The notes under the pieces were generated by a model, which worked only from the letters and a program-made list of their open reading frames with translations, was not told where the DNA came from and did not search any database. Positions 27,449 to 35,073 of a DNA stretch of 64,000 nucleotides are shown one piece after another. Numbering within the stretch: the first letter of the stretch is position 1; each line of letters begins with the position of its first letter. Where the stretch lies: contig JABTUY010000002.1 in the NCBI GenBank assembly GCA_015075165.1, positions 620,001 through 684,000 on the forward strand, written 5' to 3'. The position numbers and the translations under genes were made by a program. The DNA comes from Ideonella sp. (GTDB lineage Bacteria; Pseudomonadota; Gammaproteobacteria; Burkholderiales; Burkholderiaceae_C).

Positions 27449-27505
27449 ATGGATCTGGTTGCTGATATATTGCATTTGCGGAATTGAGATCCATAATTGC
27501 ACAGA
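27449..27505 (+). promoter_or_regulatory. Promoter and dyad of ATPase 1
   Basis: The inverted repeat ATGGATCT (27449-27456) / AGATCCAT (27487-27494) encloses a possible promoter, TTGCAT (27470-27475), 16 bp, CATAAT (27492-27497). The ATG at 27505 would then be at or next to the transcription start. The stretch is AT-rich compared with its surroundings. Confidence 0.5.
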
Positions 27506-28671
27506 TGATTCGGCGCCGACTCCTCCCGGCTCTCGCGTCGGCGCTGGCCGAGGCCCCGGCCGTGGCGCTGCTCGGGCCGCGCCAGGTCGGCAAGACCACG
27601 CTGGCGCTCGAGCTCGCCCACGGGCGGCCGGCGGTCTATCTCGATCTCGAGTCCGAGGCCGACCGGGCCAAGCTCGCCGAGGCGGAGCTGTACTTGCCGC
27701 AGCACGCGGACAAGCTGGTCATCCTCGACGAGATCCAGCGCGCGCCGCAGCTCTTTGCCAGCCTGCGTGGCCTCATCGACGCCGGCCGGCGGCGCGGCCA
27801 GGGCAAGGGCCGCTTTCTCGTGCTGGGCTCCGCGTCGATCGATCTGCTGAAGCAATCGAGCGAGTCGCTCGCAGGACGAATCCGCTACCTGGAACTTGCC
27901 CCGCTCGACGCCGGCGAGGTGGGCCTCGAGCGTCTCGACACGCTGTGGCTGCGCGGCGGCTTCCCGCAAAGCCTGCTGGCCGATACCGATGCCGCGAGCC
28001 TGCGTTGGCGCGTGGACTTCATCCGCACCTACCTCGAGCGCGACATTCCGCAGCTCGGGCCGCGCATCCCGGCCGAAACCCTGCGCCGACTCTGGACGAT
28101 GCTGGCCCACAGCCAGGGCGGCTTGCTCAACGCCGCAGCGCTCGCGCGCGCGCTGGCCGTGGACGGCAAGACGGTTGCCGCCTACCTCGACCTGCTGGTC
28201 GACCTGCTGCTCGTGCGGCGCCTGGCACCGTGGCATGGCAACGTGCGCAAGCGCCTGGTCAAGTCACCCAAGGTCTACGTGCGCGACAGCGGCCTGGTGC
28301 ATGCGCTGCTCGGCCTGGGCGACCGCGAGGCCCTGCTGGCGCACCCGGTGGCCGGCGTCAGCTGGGAGGGGCTGGTGATCGAGTCGCTGATCGCCGCCGC
28401 GCCCGAAGGCACCGAAGCGCATTTCTTCCGCACCGCGGTCGGCGCCGAGATCGATCTGCTGCTCGAGCTTCCCGGGCGGCGCAGGCCCTGGGCGATCGAG
28501 ATCAAGCGCGCGCTCGCGCCGAAGATCGAGCGGGGCTTTCATCTGGCCTGCGATGACGTGCGACCCGAGCGACGCCTGGTCGTCTATGGCGGCGTCGAGC
28601 GCTTCCCGCTCGCCAAGAACGTCGAAGCGGTCTCGCTCATCGGTCTGTGCAGGGAGCTCTCCACGGCATGA
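27505..28671 (+). CDS. AAA_14/DUF4143 ATPase (COG1373), copy 1
   Basis: A 388-residue P-loop ATPase of the AAA_14 plus DUF4143 family. Walker A is GPRQVGKTT near residues 25-33 and Walker B is VILDEIQRA near 75. The motif LGSASIDLLKQSSESLAGR is the family sensor region. A winged-helix-like segment (LNAAALARALAVDGKTVAAYLDLL) follows. The C-terminal DUF4143 part has RTAVGAEIDLLLE and AIEIKRA, a restriction-nuclease-like fold with an E-x-K core. The family's role is unknown; these genes often move between genomes. The ATG has no Shine-Dalgarno; a TTG at 27484 is an alternative. It is bracketed by inverted operator-like repeats. Confidence 0.85.
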   Translation: MIRRRLLPALASALAEAPAVALLGPRQVGKTTLALELAHGRPAVYLDLESEADRAKLAEAELYLPQHADKLVILDEIQRAPQLFASLRGLIDAGRRRGQGKGRFLVLGSASIDLLKQSSESLAGRIRYLELAPLDAGEVGLERLDTLWLRGGFPQSLLADTDAASLRWRVDFIRTYLERDIPQLGPRIPAETLRRLWTMLAHSQGGLLNAAALARALAVDGKTVAAYLDLLVDLLLVRRLAPWHGNVRKRLVKSPKVYVRDSGLVHALLGLGDREALLAHPVAGVSWEGLVIESLIAAAPEGTEAHFFRTAVGAEIDLLLELPGRRRPWAIEIKRALAPKIERGFHLACDDVRPERRLVVYGGVERFPLAKNVEAVSLIGLCRELSTA

Positions 28672-28717
28672 GTGCCTTCGCCCGGCAACCCGCGCCTGAC
28701 CGCAAGGCAGCGGGGTA

Positions 28718-28748
28718 GCATCCACCCTGGCTCACGCCCTGAGCCAGC
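28718..28748. repeat. Inverted copy B of the operator-like repeat, upstream of the WYL gene
   Basis: It holds the perfect dyad CTGGCTCA-CGCCC-TGAGCCAG (28727-28747), ending 14 bp before the WYL start codon. It pairs with copy A at 27348-27376. The position suggests it is the operator of the WYL regulator. Confidence 0.75.
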
Positions 28749-28761
28749 AGCAAGCCAACCT

Positions 28762-29754
28762 GTGGACCGCACCGAGCGCTTCTACAAGATCGAGATGCTG
28801 ATCCGCAACCGCGGCTGCGTGAGCTTTGCCATCCTGCGCGAGGAGCTCGGCGTCTCGCCGGCCACGCTCAAGCGCGACCTCGAGTACCTGCGCAGCCGCA
28901 TGGACGCGCCGATCGCGTACGACCGCTTCGCCAACGGCTACAAGTTCGACACCGCTCAAGGCGGCAGCCGCGCCCAGGTGCAGCACGAGCTGCCCGGCGT
29001 GTGGTTCAGCGAGCGCGAGATCCACGCGCTGCTCACGATGCACCAGCTGATCCGCGGGCTCGACGAGGGCGGCATGCTCGCGCGCCACCTGCAGCCGCTG
29101 CTCGACAAGCTGCACGGCATGCTCGGCACCAGCGAGCGCGACGCGCAGGAGCTGATGAAGCGCGTGAAGATCGTCACCCCCGCGCGGCGCCCGGTGGCCG
29201 GCCGCATCTTCGAGCTGGCCGGCGGCGCGCTGATGCAGCGCCGCCGCATCGAGATGACGTACTACACCCGCGGCCGCAAGGCCGAGGGCCAGCGCACCGT
29301 GTCACCGCAGCGCCTGGTGCACTACCGCAACACCTGGTACCTCGACGCCTGGTGCCACAAGAGCGACGGCCTGCGCCGCTTCGCGCTCGACGCCATCCGC
29401 GACGGCGTGGTGCTCGAGCACAAGGCCAAGGAGGTGACGATCAAGACCGTCGAGACCGAGCTCGACGGCGGGTATGGGATCTTTGCCGGCGCCGGGCGCA
29501 AGAGCCAGTGGGCCACGCTGCGCTTCGCGCCCGAGGCGGCGCAGTGGGTGCAGCACGAGCAGTGGCATCCGGCGCAGCAGGCCAAGATGGAGAGCGACGG
29601 GTCGCTGACGCTCAAGGTACCGTACGCCGATGCCACCGAGCTGGCGATGGATGTGTTGCGGCATGGCGAGTTGGTGAAGGTGGTGGCGCCCGCCGCCCTG
29701 GCATCGGTGGTCGCGCAGCGGCTGCGCCGTGCGGCGCAGGCATACATACCATGA
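28762..29754 (+). CDS. WYL-domain transcriptional regulator
   Basis: A 330-residue regulator. An N-terminal HTH (RTERFYKIEMLIRNRGCVSFAILREELGVSPATLKRDLEYLRSRM) is followed by a WYL ligand-binding domain (about 145-225, with RRRIEMTYYTRG and QRLVHYRNTWYLDAWC) and a C-terminal WCX part. WYL proteins (CapW/BrxR and relatives) often repress phage-defence operons until nucleic-acid signals appear. The GTG at 28762 fits the conserved HTH start and comes just after the dyad. The 3' end is partly repeated at 30949-30977, beyond ATPase 2. The stop codon lies inside the dyad preceding that ATPase. Confidence 0.9.
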   Translation: MDRTERFYKIEMLIRNRGCVSFAILREELGVSPATLKRDLEYLRSRMDAPIAYDRFANGYKFDTAQGGSRAQVQHELPGVWFSEREIHALLTMHQLIRGLDEGGMLARHLQPLLDKLHGMLGTSERDAQELMKRVKIVTPARRPVAGRIFELAGGALMQRRRIEMTYYTRGRKAEGQRTVSPQRLVHYRNTWYLDAWCHKSDGLRRFALDAIRDGVVLEHKAKEVTIKTVETELDGGYGIFAGAGRKSQWATLRFAPEAAQWVQHEQWHPAQQAKMESDGSLTLKVPYADATELAMDVLRHGELVKVVAPAALASVVAQRLRRAAQAYIP

Positions 29755-29800
29755 AATACGAATATACCGTATTGGAATTTCATGGTATCTGCGGTACGAT
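29746..29800 (+). promoter_or_regulatory. Nested palindrome and promoter of ATPase 2
   Basis: The perfect 12-bp arms ATACCATGAAAT (29746-29757) / ATTTCATGGTAT (29777-29788) enclose a second dyad AATACG (29755-29760) / CGTATT (29768-29773). TTGGAA (29772-29777), 17 bp and TACGAT (29795-29800) form a likely promoter. The ATG at 29807 would fall at about +1. Confidence 0.6.
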
Positions 29801-29806
29801 GCCCGC

Positions 29807-30943
29807 ATGCTTCCGCGGCCCGGCCTCGAGCAGCGCATCCGCACGGCACTCGGCCGTGCGCGCGCCGTGGTCCTGGTGGGGCCGCGACAGTGCGGCAAGT
29901 CGACGCTGGCGCGGCGCTTCCTGAGCGTCGACGATCCCAACTACTTCGATCTCGAGAACCCCGCCAGCCGATCGAGCCTGGCCCAGCCGATGGTCGCGCT
30001 GCAGGCGCTGCAAGGCCTGGTGGTCATCGACGAAGTGCAGCACGCGCCGGAGCTGTTTCGCGTGCTGCGCGTGCTGATCGACCGTCACGACCGCCCCGGC
30101 CAATACCTGCTGCTGGGCAGCGCCAGCCCCACGCTGCTGCGGCAGACGAGCGAAACATTGCTCGGCCGCGTCGAGGTGATCGAGATCGCGGGGTTCGATC
30201 TGCAGGAGGTCGGTGTCGGCGACACCACGCGCCTGTGGCTGCGCGGCGGCTTTCCACCCGCCTACACCGCCGCCAACGATGCCGATGCCAGTGCCTGGTG
30301 CAGCAACGCGGTCGAGCGGTTCGTTCAGAGCGACCTGCCGCAGTTCGGCGTCAACGTGGCGGCGCCGGCGATGATGCGCTTCTGGGCCATGCTGGCGCAC
30401 CTGCACGGGCAGGTGTGGAATGCGGCCGACCCCGCACGCTCGCTCGGCGTGAGCGAACCCACCGTGCGTCGCTATCTCGATTGGCTGACGCAGGGCTTCA
30501 TGGTGCGCCAGTTGCAACCCTGGTACGAGAACCTGGGCAAGCGGCAGGTGAAGTCACCCAAGATCTACTTTCGCGACACCGGGTATCTGCATGCGCTGCT
30601 CGGCATCCGGGGGGCCGCCGAGCTGACGCGGCATCCGAGGGCCGGCGCCTCGTGGGAGGGCTTTGCGCTCGAGCAGGTGTTGCGCCTCGCGCAGCCCGAT
30701 GAAGCCTACTTCTGGGCCACCCACCAGGGTGCGGAGCTCGACCTGCTGATGTTCAAGCACGGCAAGCGCGTGGGCATCGAGTTCAAACGGGTCGATGCGC
30801 CGAGCCTCACGCCATCGATGCGCATCGCCATGCGCGACCTCGGGCTGCACGCCCTGTACGTCGTGTACCCCGGTGACCGGCGCTATCGGCTGGCCGAAGG
30901 TGTCGAGGCCGTGCCCATGACCCAGTTCGTCGCGGCGCCATGA
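29807..30943 (+). CDS. AAA_14/DUF4143 ATPase (COG1373), copy 2
   Basis: A 378-residue ATPase. Walker A is GPRQCGKST near residues 22-30, Walker B is VVIDEVQHAPELF, and the family motif is LGSASPTLLRQTSETLLGR. A winged-helix segment (ARSLGVSEPTVRRYLDWLTQGF) precedes DUF4143 sequence with THQGAELDLLMF and VGIEFKRVD. It shares family architecture with copies 1 and 3 but is clearly diverged from both. The ATG at 29807 has no Shine-Dalgarno and the mRNA may be leaderless. A 29-bp segment of the WYL gene is repeated on its far side, so it looks inserted. Function of the family is unknown. Confidence 0.85.
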   Translation: MLPRPGLEQRIRTALGRARAVVLVGPRQCGKSTLARRFLSVDDPNYFDLENPASRSSLAQPMVALQALQGLVVIDEVQHAPELFRVLRVLIDRHDRPGQYLLLGSASPTLLRQTSETLLGRVEVIEIAGFDLQEVGVGDTTRLWLRGGFPPAYTAANDADASAWCSNAVERFVQSDLPQFGVNVAAPAMMRFWAMLAHLHGQVWNAADPARSLGVSEPTVRRYLDWLTQGFMVRQLQPWYENLGKRQVKSPKIYFRDTGYLHALLGIRGAAELTRHPRAGASWEGFALEQVLRLAQPDEAYFWATHQGAELDLLMFKHGKRVGIEFKRVDAPSLTPSMRIAMRDLGLHALYVVYPGDRRYRLAEGVEAVPMTQFVAAP

Positions 30944-31032
30944 CCCAGACCGAGCTGGCGATGGATGTGCTGCGGCACGTGGAGTGCGGCGCAGCGCGCG
31001 CGTACTCGGATATCGTGACCGCACCGCGATGA
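30940..31032 (+). pseudogene. Remnant of the WYL gene 3' end
   Basis: Bases 30949-30977 repeat 29635-29663 of the WYL gene with one mismatch; both encode TELAMDVLRH. The short frame then diverges and stops at 31032 after 30 codons. It is most simply a leftover or duplicated 3' end of the WYL gene, separated from it by ATPase 2. Confidence 0.7.
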
Positions 31033-31057
31033 AGCCAGCCAAGGAGCCCGCAGCGCC

Positions 31058-32611
31058 ATGATCACCGGCGACATCAAGAACCAGATCGACCGCATCTGGG
31101 ATGCCTTCTGGTCCGGCGGCATCTCCAACCCGCTGGAAGTGATCGAGCAGATCACCTACCTGCTGTTCATCCGCCGGCTCGACGACCTGCACACGCTCGA
31201 GGAGAACAAGGCCGCGCGCCTGAAGAAGGACCTCGAACGCCGCGTCTTCCCCGCCGGCCGCGACGCCAAGGGCCGCCCCTACGACGACCTGCGCTGGTCG
31301 CGCTTCAAGCACCTGGCCGCGGGCGAGATGTACGCGCTGGTCGCCGAGCACGTGTTCCCGTTCCTGCGCACCGATCTGCCCAGGCAGCTCGGCGGTGAAG
31401 ACTCCACCTACGCGCACCACATGAAGGACGCGCGCTTCACCATCCCCACGCCGGCGCTGCTGGCCAAGGTGGTGGACATGCTCGACCACGTGCCGATGGC
31501 CGAGCGCGACACCAAGGGCGACGTCTACGAGTACATGCTCGGCAAGATCGCATCAGCCGGGCAGAACGGCCAGTTCCGCACGCCGCGCCACATCATCCGG
31601 CTGATGGTGGAGCTGACGGCGCCGCAGCCCACCGACGTGATCTGCGACCCGGCCTGCGGCACCGCGGGCTTTCTGGTGGCGGCGGGCGAGGCGCTGCGCG
31701 AGCGGCACCCGAAGCTGCTGCACGACCGGCGCTTAAGCGATCACTTTCACCACCGCATGTTCCACGGCTTCGACTTCGACAACACCATGCTGCGCATCGG
31801 CAGCATGAACATGCTGCTGCACGGCGTGGAGAGCCCCAGCATCCGCTACCGCGACTCGCTGGCGCAGGAGCACGCCGGCGAAGACGAGCAGTACACGCTG
31901 GTGCTGGCCAACCCGCCGTTCGCCGGCAGCCTCGACTACGAGAACACCGCCAAGGACCTGCTGCAGATCGTCAAGACCAAGAAGACCGAGCTGCTGTTCC
32001 TGGCGCTGTTCCTGCGCCTGCTCAGGCCCGGCGGGCGCGCTGCGGTGATCGTGCCCGACGGCGTGCTGTTCGGCTCGAGCACCGCGCACAAGCAGCTGCG
32101 CCGCATGCTGGTAGAGGCGCAGAAGCTCGACGCCGTGGTCAAGCTGCCGGGCGGCGTGTTCAAGCCGTATGCCGGCGTGTCGACCGCGATCCTGCTGTTC
32201 ACCAAGACCAACTCCGGCGGCACCGACCACGTGTGGTTCTACGACGTGCAAGCCGACGGCTGGAGCCTGGACGACAAGCGCACGCCGCTGCTGCCCGACG
32301 ACAAGCTGGGGGCCATGCCGCGCACGGCGCTGAGCCCCGACGAGCACGCCAGGAACAACCTGCCCGACGTGCTGGCGCGCTGGGCCGGGCGCAACGGGCC
32401 TGAGCGCGAACGGCCGCGCACCGCGCAGAGCTTTTGCGTGCCGAAGGCCGACATCGCGGCGCAGGGTTACGACCTGTCGCTCAACCGCTACAAGGAGGTG
32501 GTGCACGAGGCCGTCGAGCACCGGGCGCCGAAGGAGATCCTGGCCGAGCTGGCCAAGCTGGAGGAGGAGATTCAGCGGGGGATGAGGGAGTTGGAGGCGT
32601 TGCTCGGATGA
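31058..32611 (+). CDS. hsdM: Type I restriction-modification DNA methyltransferase HsdM
   Basis: A 517-residue adenine-N6 methyltransferase subunit. The N-terminal helical HsdM_N domain (1-140) precedes the catalytic domain with the SAM site DPACGTAGF (near 197-205) and the catalytic NPPF (285-288). It methylates the sequence chosen by HsdS and forms the M2S core of the restriction complex. A Shine-Dalgarno AAGGAG (31040-31045) precedes the ATG. The gene overlaps hsdS by 4 bp (ATGA) and is the first gene of the hsdM-hsdS-fic-hsdR cluster. Confidence 0.95.
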   Translation: MITGDIKNQIDRIWDAFWSGGISNPLEVIEQITYLLFIRRLDDLHTLEENKAARLKKDLERRVFPAGRDAKGRPYDDLRWSRFKHLAAGEMYALVAEHVFPFLRTDLPRQLGGEDSTYAHHMKDARFTIPTPALLAKVVDMLDHVPMAERDTKGDVYEYMLGKIASAGQNGQFRTPRHIIRLMVELTAPQPTDVICDPACGTAGFLVAAGEALRERHPKLLHDRRLSDHFHHRMFHGFDFDNTMLRIGSMNMLLHGVESPSIRYRDSLAQEHAGEDEQYTLVLANPPFAGSLDYENTAKDLLQIVKTKKTELLFLALFLRLLRPGGRAAVIVPDGVLFGSSTAHKQLRRMLVEAQKLDAVVKLPGGVFKPYAGVSTAILLFTKTNSGGTDHVWFYDVQADGWSLDDKRTPLLPDDKLGAMPRTALSPDEHARNNLPDVLARWAGRNGPERERPRTAQSFCVPKADIAAQGYDLSLNRYKEVVHEAVEHRAPKEILAELAKLEEEIQRGMRELEALLG

Positions 32612-33759
32612 GCAATTGGCCGACGGCGCGACTGGAAGACTGCACCGAGATCGTGTCCGGTGCGACACCGAGCACTTCGGAGTCTGCGTACTGGGGCGGG
32701 GAAGTTTTCTGGGCTACGCCGAAGGACCTGAGCGAGCTCGATGGCGCATACATCTCGGACACGCCTCGCAAGATCACGCAAAGCGGCTTGCAGAGTTGTG
32801 CTGCTACTGTTCTTCCGCCTGATTCGGTGTTGTTCAGTTCCCGGGCACCCATCGGACACGTCGCCATCAACACTGTTCCGATGGCCACGAATCAAGGGTT
32901 CAAGAGCTTCGTGCCCAAGCGCGAGTGCGTTCACGCCAAGTTTCTGTACCACTGGCTTCGGTGCAATCGGCCGTTCCTCGAGAGCCTCGGAAACGGAGCG
33001 ACCTTCAAGGAGGTGTCGAAGGCGGTTGTCGCTCGAATCGAGATGCCCCTGCCGCCCCTTCCCGAGCAGCGGCGGATTGCGGAGATCCTGGACAAGGCGG
33101 ACGCGCTGCGGGCCAAGCGCCGCGCCGCTCTCGCCCAGCTCGACACCCTCACCCAATCCATCTTCCTCGAAATGTTCGGCGACCCCGCGACGAACTCGAA
33201 AGGGTGGCCGAGGCTCGCGTTGCATGGACTGGGAAGAGTGATGACGGGTGGAACCCCACCCTCCGTGCAGCCACCGATGTTCGGCGGGGAGATACCGTTC
33301 ATCACACCCGGTGACTTGGAGAGTGGGGAGCCTGCCAAGAGAACAGTGACGGAGGCTGGCGCGCGCGCGAGTGCGACAGTCACAACCGGAGCTACGCTTG
33401 TCTGCTGCATCGGGGCGACGATCGGCAAGGTGGGTAAGGCAACCACCCTGTGTGCCTTCAATCAGCAGATCAATGCGATTCAGTGGGGTGCCGCGGTGTG
33501 CGCGGACTACGGCTTCTTTGTGCTGCGTTCGTTCAAGCCTTTGATCGTCGGCTTGGGGACATCTACGACGCTCCCGATCTTGAAGAAGTCCTTGTTCGAG
33601 CGAATTGAGATTCCAGTACCCCCTCTGGAATTGCAGAAGAACTTCGCCCGCTTGGTTTCCGGCACCGAGCGGATTCGACAGAGTTGCTGGCGATCGCTTG
33701 GGGCGTTCGAGGAGTTGTTCGCCTCCCTCCAACACCGCGCCTTCCGCGGCGAGCTGTAG
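32608..33759 (+). CDS. hsdS: Type I restriction-modification specificity subunit HsdS
   Basis: A 383-residue subunit with two target-recognition domains (about 1-150 and 205-335). Each is followed by a conserved helical spacer: MPLPPLPEQRRIAEILDKADALRAKRRAALAQ in the middle and IPVPPLELQKNFARLV at the end. Each domain reads half of a bipartite DNA target. The ATG overlaps the hsdM stop. The recognition domains are visibly poorer in GC and have different codon use from hsdM and hsdR, as expected where hsdS domains are exchanged by recombination. The target sequence cannot be deduced. Confidence 0.93.
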   Translation: MSNWPTARLEDCTEIVSGATPSTSESAYWGGEVFWATPKDLSELDGAYISDTPRKITQSGLQSCAATVLPPDSVLFSSRAPIGHVAINTVPMATNQGFKSFVPKRECVHAKFLYHWLRCNRPFLESLGNGATFKEVSKAVVARIEMPLPPLPEQRRIAEILDKADALRAKRRAALAQLDTLTQSIFLEMFGDPATNSKGWPRLALHGLGRVMTGGTPPSVQPPMFGGEIPFITPGDLESGEPAKRTVTEAGARASATVTTGATLVCCIGATIGKVGKATTLCAFNQQINAIQWGAAVCADYGFFVLRSFKPLIVGLGTSTTLPILKKSLFERIEIPVPPLELQKNFARLVSGTERIRQSCWRSLGAFEELFASLQHRAFRGEL

Positions 33760-33774
33760 CCGCCACCGTCCGCC

Positions 33775-33844
33775 CCTCAAACAACACCCCACGTTGATTC
33801 AACCTCGACCTCGAACCTAAAATAACGCCCTTCCTTGTTTGAGG
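33775..33844 (+). promoter_or_regulatory. Internal promoter with dyads before fic
   Basis: TTGATT (33794-33799), 18 bp and TAAAAT (33818-33823) form a good promoter between hsdS and fic. It is enclosed by the perfect inverted repeat CCTCAAACAA (33775-33784) / TTGTTTGAGG (33835-33844), with a further CAACCTC / GAGGTTG pair. Transcription of fic-hsdR may thus be controlled separately from hsdM-hsdS. Confidence 0.6.
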
Positions 33845-33870
33845 TTGCCGGCCCTGGAGGGTGCGACCGA

Positions 33871-35073
33871 ATGCGCAGACGCCCGCCCGGAACGTACGTC
33901 GAGGTCGCCACGGCCGGTGAGCGCTTCCGCGCGTTCGTGCCGGCGGCGCTGCCGCCCGAGCCACCGGTGGCCTGGTCGGCCGCGCTGCGGCGCCGCTTCG
34001 ACGATGCGCTGGTCGCCCTGGGCCGGCTCGACGCGCTCTCGGCGCATCTGCCCAATGCGGCGCTGCTGCTCTACAGCTTCGTGCGCAAGGAGGCGGTGCT
34101 GTCGTCGCAGATCGAGGGCACGCAGTCGTCGCTGGCCGACCTGCTGCTGTACGAGATCGACGAGCAGCCCGGCGTGCCGGTGGGCGACGCGCGCGAGGTG
34201 AGCCGCTGCGTCGCCGCGCTCGAGCACGGGCTGAAAGCGCTGCGCGGCGGGCTGCCGCTGTCGATGCGGCTGCTCAAAGGCATGCACGGGGTGCTGATGG
34301 CGCACCCCGGCGGCCGCGGCAAGACGCCGGGCGAGCTGCGCCGCTCGCAGGTGTGGATCGGCGGCACGCGGCCGGGCAACGCCGCTTTCGTGCCACCGCC
34401 GGCCAGCCGGCTGGCCGAGTGCCTGAAGCCGTTCGAGCGCTTTCTCAACGACGAGCCCGAGCCCACGCCGCCGCTGATCAAGGCGGCGCTGGCGCACGTG
34501 CAGTTCGAGACCATCCACCCGTTTCTCGACGGCAATGGTCGCCTCGGGCGCCTGTTGATCGTGCTGCAGCTGGTGGCCGACGGCGTGCTGCGCGAGCCCA
34601 TGCTCTACCCGAGCCTGTTCTTCAAGCGGCACCGCGCGCTGTACTACGAGCTGCTCAACGAGGTGCGCCTGCACGGCGACTGGGAGCGCTGGCTCGAGTT
34701 CTTTGCCGAGGGCGTCGAGGCGAGCGCCGCGCAGGCGGTGGCCACGGCCAACGCGCTGCTGGCGCTGGTGAACGGCGACCGCGACCGCATCGCGCAGCAG
34801 CTCGGGCGCGCGGCCGGCTCGGCGCTGGCGGTGCACCAGGCGCTGCAGCGCCAGCCGATTGCCACCTCGGCGGCGCTGGTCCAGTTCACCGGGCTGACGG
34901 CGGCCACGGTGAACAAGTCGCTCGTGCATCTTGAACGCTTGGGTGTCGTGGCCGAGCTCACCAATCGCCAACGCGGCCGCGTGTTCAGCTACCGTCGCTA
35001 CGTGGACGAACTGACGGCCGAGTTGGAGCAGGGCGGGCAACCGGCGCGCGCACGGCGAGGCGGTGCCGCGTGA
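33871..35073 (+). CDS. Fic-family enzyme with N-terminal inhibitory motif and winged helix
   Basis: A 400-residue Fic protein, probably an AMP-transferase acting on a host protein. The core motif HPFLDGNGRLGR begins at His216. An N-terminal SSQIEG (residues 78-83) fits the (S/T)xxxE(G/N) inhibitory helix, so the enzyme is likely self-restrained. The C-terminal end is a winged helix (ALVQFTGLTAATVNKSLVHLERLGVVAELTNRQRGRVFSYRRYVD). GGAGG precedes the ATG by 10 nt. The stop overlaps the GTG of hsdR (GTGA), so it is translationally coupled to the restriction subunit. Its place inside the hsd operon is unusual. Confidence 0.9.
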   Translation: MRRRPPGTYVEVATAGERFRAFVPAALPPEPPVAWSAALRRRFDDALVALGRLDALSAHLPNAALLLYSFVRKEAVLSSQIEGTQSSLADLLLYEIDEQPGVPVGDAREVSRCVAALEHGLKALRGGLPLSMRLLKGMHGVLMAHPGGRGKTPGELRRSQVWIGGTRPGNAAFVPPPASRLAECLKPFERFLNDEPEPTPPLIKAALAHVQFETIHPFLDGNGRLGRLLIVLQLVADGVLREPMLYPSLFFKRHRALYYELLNEVRLHGDWERWLEFFAEGVEASAAQAVATANALLALVNGDRDRIAQQLGRAAGSALAVHQALQRQPIATSAALVQFTGLTAATVNKSLVHLERLGVVAELTNRQRGRVFSYRRYVDELTAELEQGGQPARARRGGAA

